A stretch of 7,661 nucleotides of DNA, taken from positions 1 to 7,661 of the forward strand of contig DEQI01000206.1 of the NCBI GenBank assembly GCA_002360295.1, given 5' to 3'. Source of the stretch: Planococcaceae bacterium UBA3370. Lineage in GTDB: Bacteria > Bacillota > Bacilli > Bacillales_A > Planococcaceae. This document shows, piece by piece, positions 6,719 through 7,661 of the stretch (position 1 is the stretch's first letter; each line of letters begins with the position of its first letter). A program made the translations under genes and the position numbers. A model generated the notes under the pieces. That model did no database searches. It was not told where the DNA came from and saw nothing but the letters and a program-made list of their open reading frames with translations.

Positions 6719-6811
6719 AGTGATTCAATTTTCCTAAAGAGGGCAAAATAGGAAACAAAACAAAAAATCAACAACATTACATACTAGAGAGTTTATATAT
6801 TAATTTGCATA

Positions 6812-7152
6812 AGAGATTGAACAAGTATATGAAGATTTAGTGGATAAAACAAAATCTATCAAACAAACAGGTATCTGGTTTTGATTGCAACAGTTATAGC
6901 AGCCTATAGTCACACGTTTGCTAGGTCTGCCATTCATACGTTCCTATTTTTTGTGGGAATGCTAATCAGTTATTATATTTATTCAGCTTACCTATTCGTT
7001 TTTTTTTTTCAACTAGATATTTTATACTCTGGGGTACCATAGCACTAGCCTCTCCGCTGTTTTACAAAAATCCGAAACAAATGGTGTTAATTATTATCCT
7101 TTCATTTGTAATTGGGTTAATTACTAAACAAATTAGTCCGTTTCATTTTTGA
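6812..7152 (+). pseudogene. frameshifted small multi-pass membrane protein
   Basis: One protein-like reading crosses three frames. The first part, EIEQVYEDLVDKTKSIKQTG then IWF, hits a TGA at 6882-6884 just after a T4 run (6879-6882). The next frame gives hydrophobic LIATVIAAYSHTFARS, then IHTFLFFVGMLISYYIYSAY, up to a T11 run (6999-7009). The third frame gives STRYFILWGTIALASPLFYK, then MVLIIILSFVIGLI, and ends at TGA 7150-7152. Adding one T at the first run, and one T (or removing two) at the second, restores a continuous protein with about four transmembrane segments. No start codon or ribosome binding site is clear at the left end, so the 5' end is also missing or degraded. The pattern recalls small uncharacterised Bacillaceae membrane proteins; I give no name. 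Confidence 0.6.
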
Positions 7153-7287
7153 ATCTGATTACGTTGTAGCTTATTTAGGAACTCGAATTCCTCTGCAAAA
7201 GTGCAGGTTAATTCAATAATGAGAAGGGAAAAGTTATATTGAAAGGGTATTATTTGATATACCAGATTAAATAAAGGAGAGAAGGCT

Positions 7288-7658
7288 ATGAGTAAATCAT
7301 TTATTGAACAAGTACATTATATTAGAATTCCTGTAAAAGATTAAGAACTGTCTGCACAGTGGTATAGAGATGTATTAGGGATCCAGTTATTAAACATTAC
7401 TGAGGAACTTGCGATTTTAAAGTAAATGAAGGCCCCTTCTTACTTATCTTAGTTCATACCAAAGATGAAACATTTGTACATTTTACAATTGATAATGAAC
7501 AAGAATTTAGTATTGGCTTTACTAGTCCAGAATTAACTAGATTTCATCAACACTTAATTGATAATCAAGTTAAAGTCGAGGATATAAAAGAAGATAATGG
7601 TCATGCCTTTTTCCACTTTTACGACCCAAATGGTAATAAGCTTCAGGTACACTGGTAA
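7288..7658 (+). pseudogene. glyoxalase/VOC-superfamily protein with nonsense and frameshift lesions
   Basis: The start is convincing: AAAGGAG (7273-7279) stands 8 nt before ATG 7288. The product begins MSKSFIEQVHYIRIPVKD and hits TAA at 7342-7344, where a leucine TTA would fit the family (VKD-L-ELSAQWYRDVLG). The same frame resumes to TEELAIL, then breaks at a T4 run (7415-7418). The next frame continues FKVNEGPFLLILVHT to GHAFFHFYDPNGNKLQVHW and a TAA at 7656-7658. Repaired, it would be about 122 residues, a single VOC domain with two beta-alpha-beta-beta-beta modules. H10 is the usual first metal ligand position; the usual late glutamate (DPDGN-x-x-E) is replaced by Gln in NKLQVHW. Members include glyoxalases, dioxygenases and antibiotic-resistance proteins; the substrate cannot be told. 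Confidence 0.8.
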
Positions 7659-7661
7659 GAT

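Noticed and set aside
6730..6755. TTTCCTA/TAGGAAA inverted repeat after the nuclease-partner gene
   Set aside because: The 7-bp stem has a 12-nt loop and no T run on either strand, so it is not a supported terminator.
6541..6777. 78-codon minus-strand open frame
   Set aside because: Mostly antisense to the nuclease-partner gene, with no good ribosome binding site.
7239..7270. TTGAAA followed by AT-rich -10-like hexamers before the VOC gene
   Set aside because: Spacings of about 3 or 13 bp to the available -10 candidates do not make a credible sigma-A promoter.
1..7661. CRISPR array, tRNA or rRNA genes, complete insertion sequence
   Set aside because: No regularly spaced repeats, cloverleaf-like segments, conserved rRNA blocks or transposase motifs were found by eye.

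Overview
The window comes from a low-GC Gram-positive spore former, most likely Bacillaceae/Planococcaceae (Lysinibacillus or Solibacillus-like). The left 4.3 kb carries ispH, yqfQ, cshB and nfo, four neighbours that also sit together in Bacillus subtilis (yqfP-yqfQ-yqfR-yqfS). Ribosome binding sites are strong purine-rich Firmicute types, and the intergenic DNA is very AT-rich.

Layout. Positions 1-84 are the tail of an unidentified plus-strand gene. It converges on the minus-strand pair yqfQ (1309-1869) and ispH (272-1240), and a bidirectional hairpin terminator lies between (179-227). A 219-bp divergent control region (1870-2088) separates yqfQ from the plus-strand pair cshB (2089-3390) and nfo (3405-4292). 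The cshB-nfo pair ends at a strong intrinsic terminator (4311-4350). These are housekeeping genes: isoprenoid precursor synthesis, a spore-related small protein, a cold-shock RNA helicase and an AP endonuclease.

Right of the terminator the character changes to accessory DNA. After about 290 bp of non-coding sequence comes a GTG-started gene (4642-5220). Its product joins a very basic, internally repetitive N-terminal half to what looks like a DnaB/DnaD-type DDBH2 domain, the helicase-loading domain of Firmicute replication initiation. Next, after a possible gene remnant, are two translationally coupled genes. The first (5368-6141) encodes a PD-(D/E)XK nuclease-like protein with an apparently intact catalytic core. 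The second (6131-6718) overlaps it by 11 nt and encodes a protein of unknown function. This nuclease/partner pair is the best candidate here for an undescribed system, possibly defensive.

The last 0.9 kb is decayed or error-bearing: a small membrane protein in three frames (6812-7152) and a glyoxalase/VOC-fold gene with one nonsense codon and one frameshift (7288-7658). All three frame breaks fall at T runs and each can be repaired by adding one T, so slippage decay and homopolymer sequencing error must both be considered. No tRNA, rRNA, CRISPR array or complete insertion sequence was seen.
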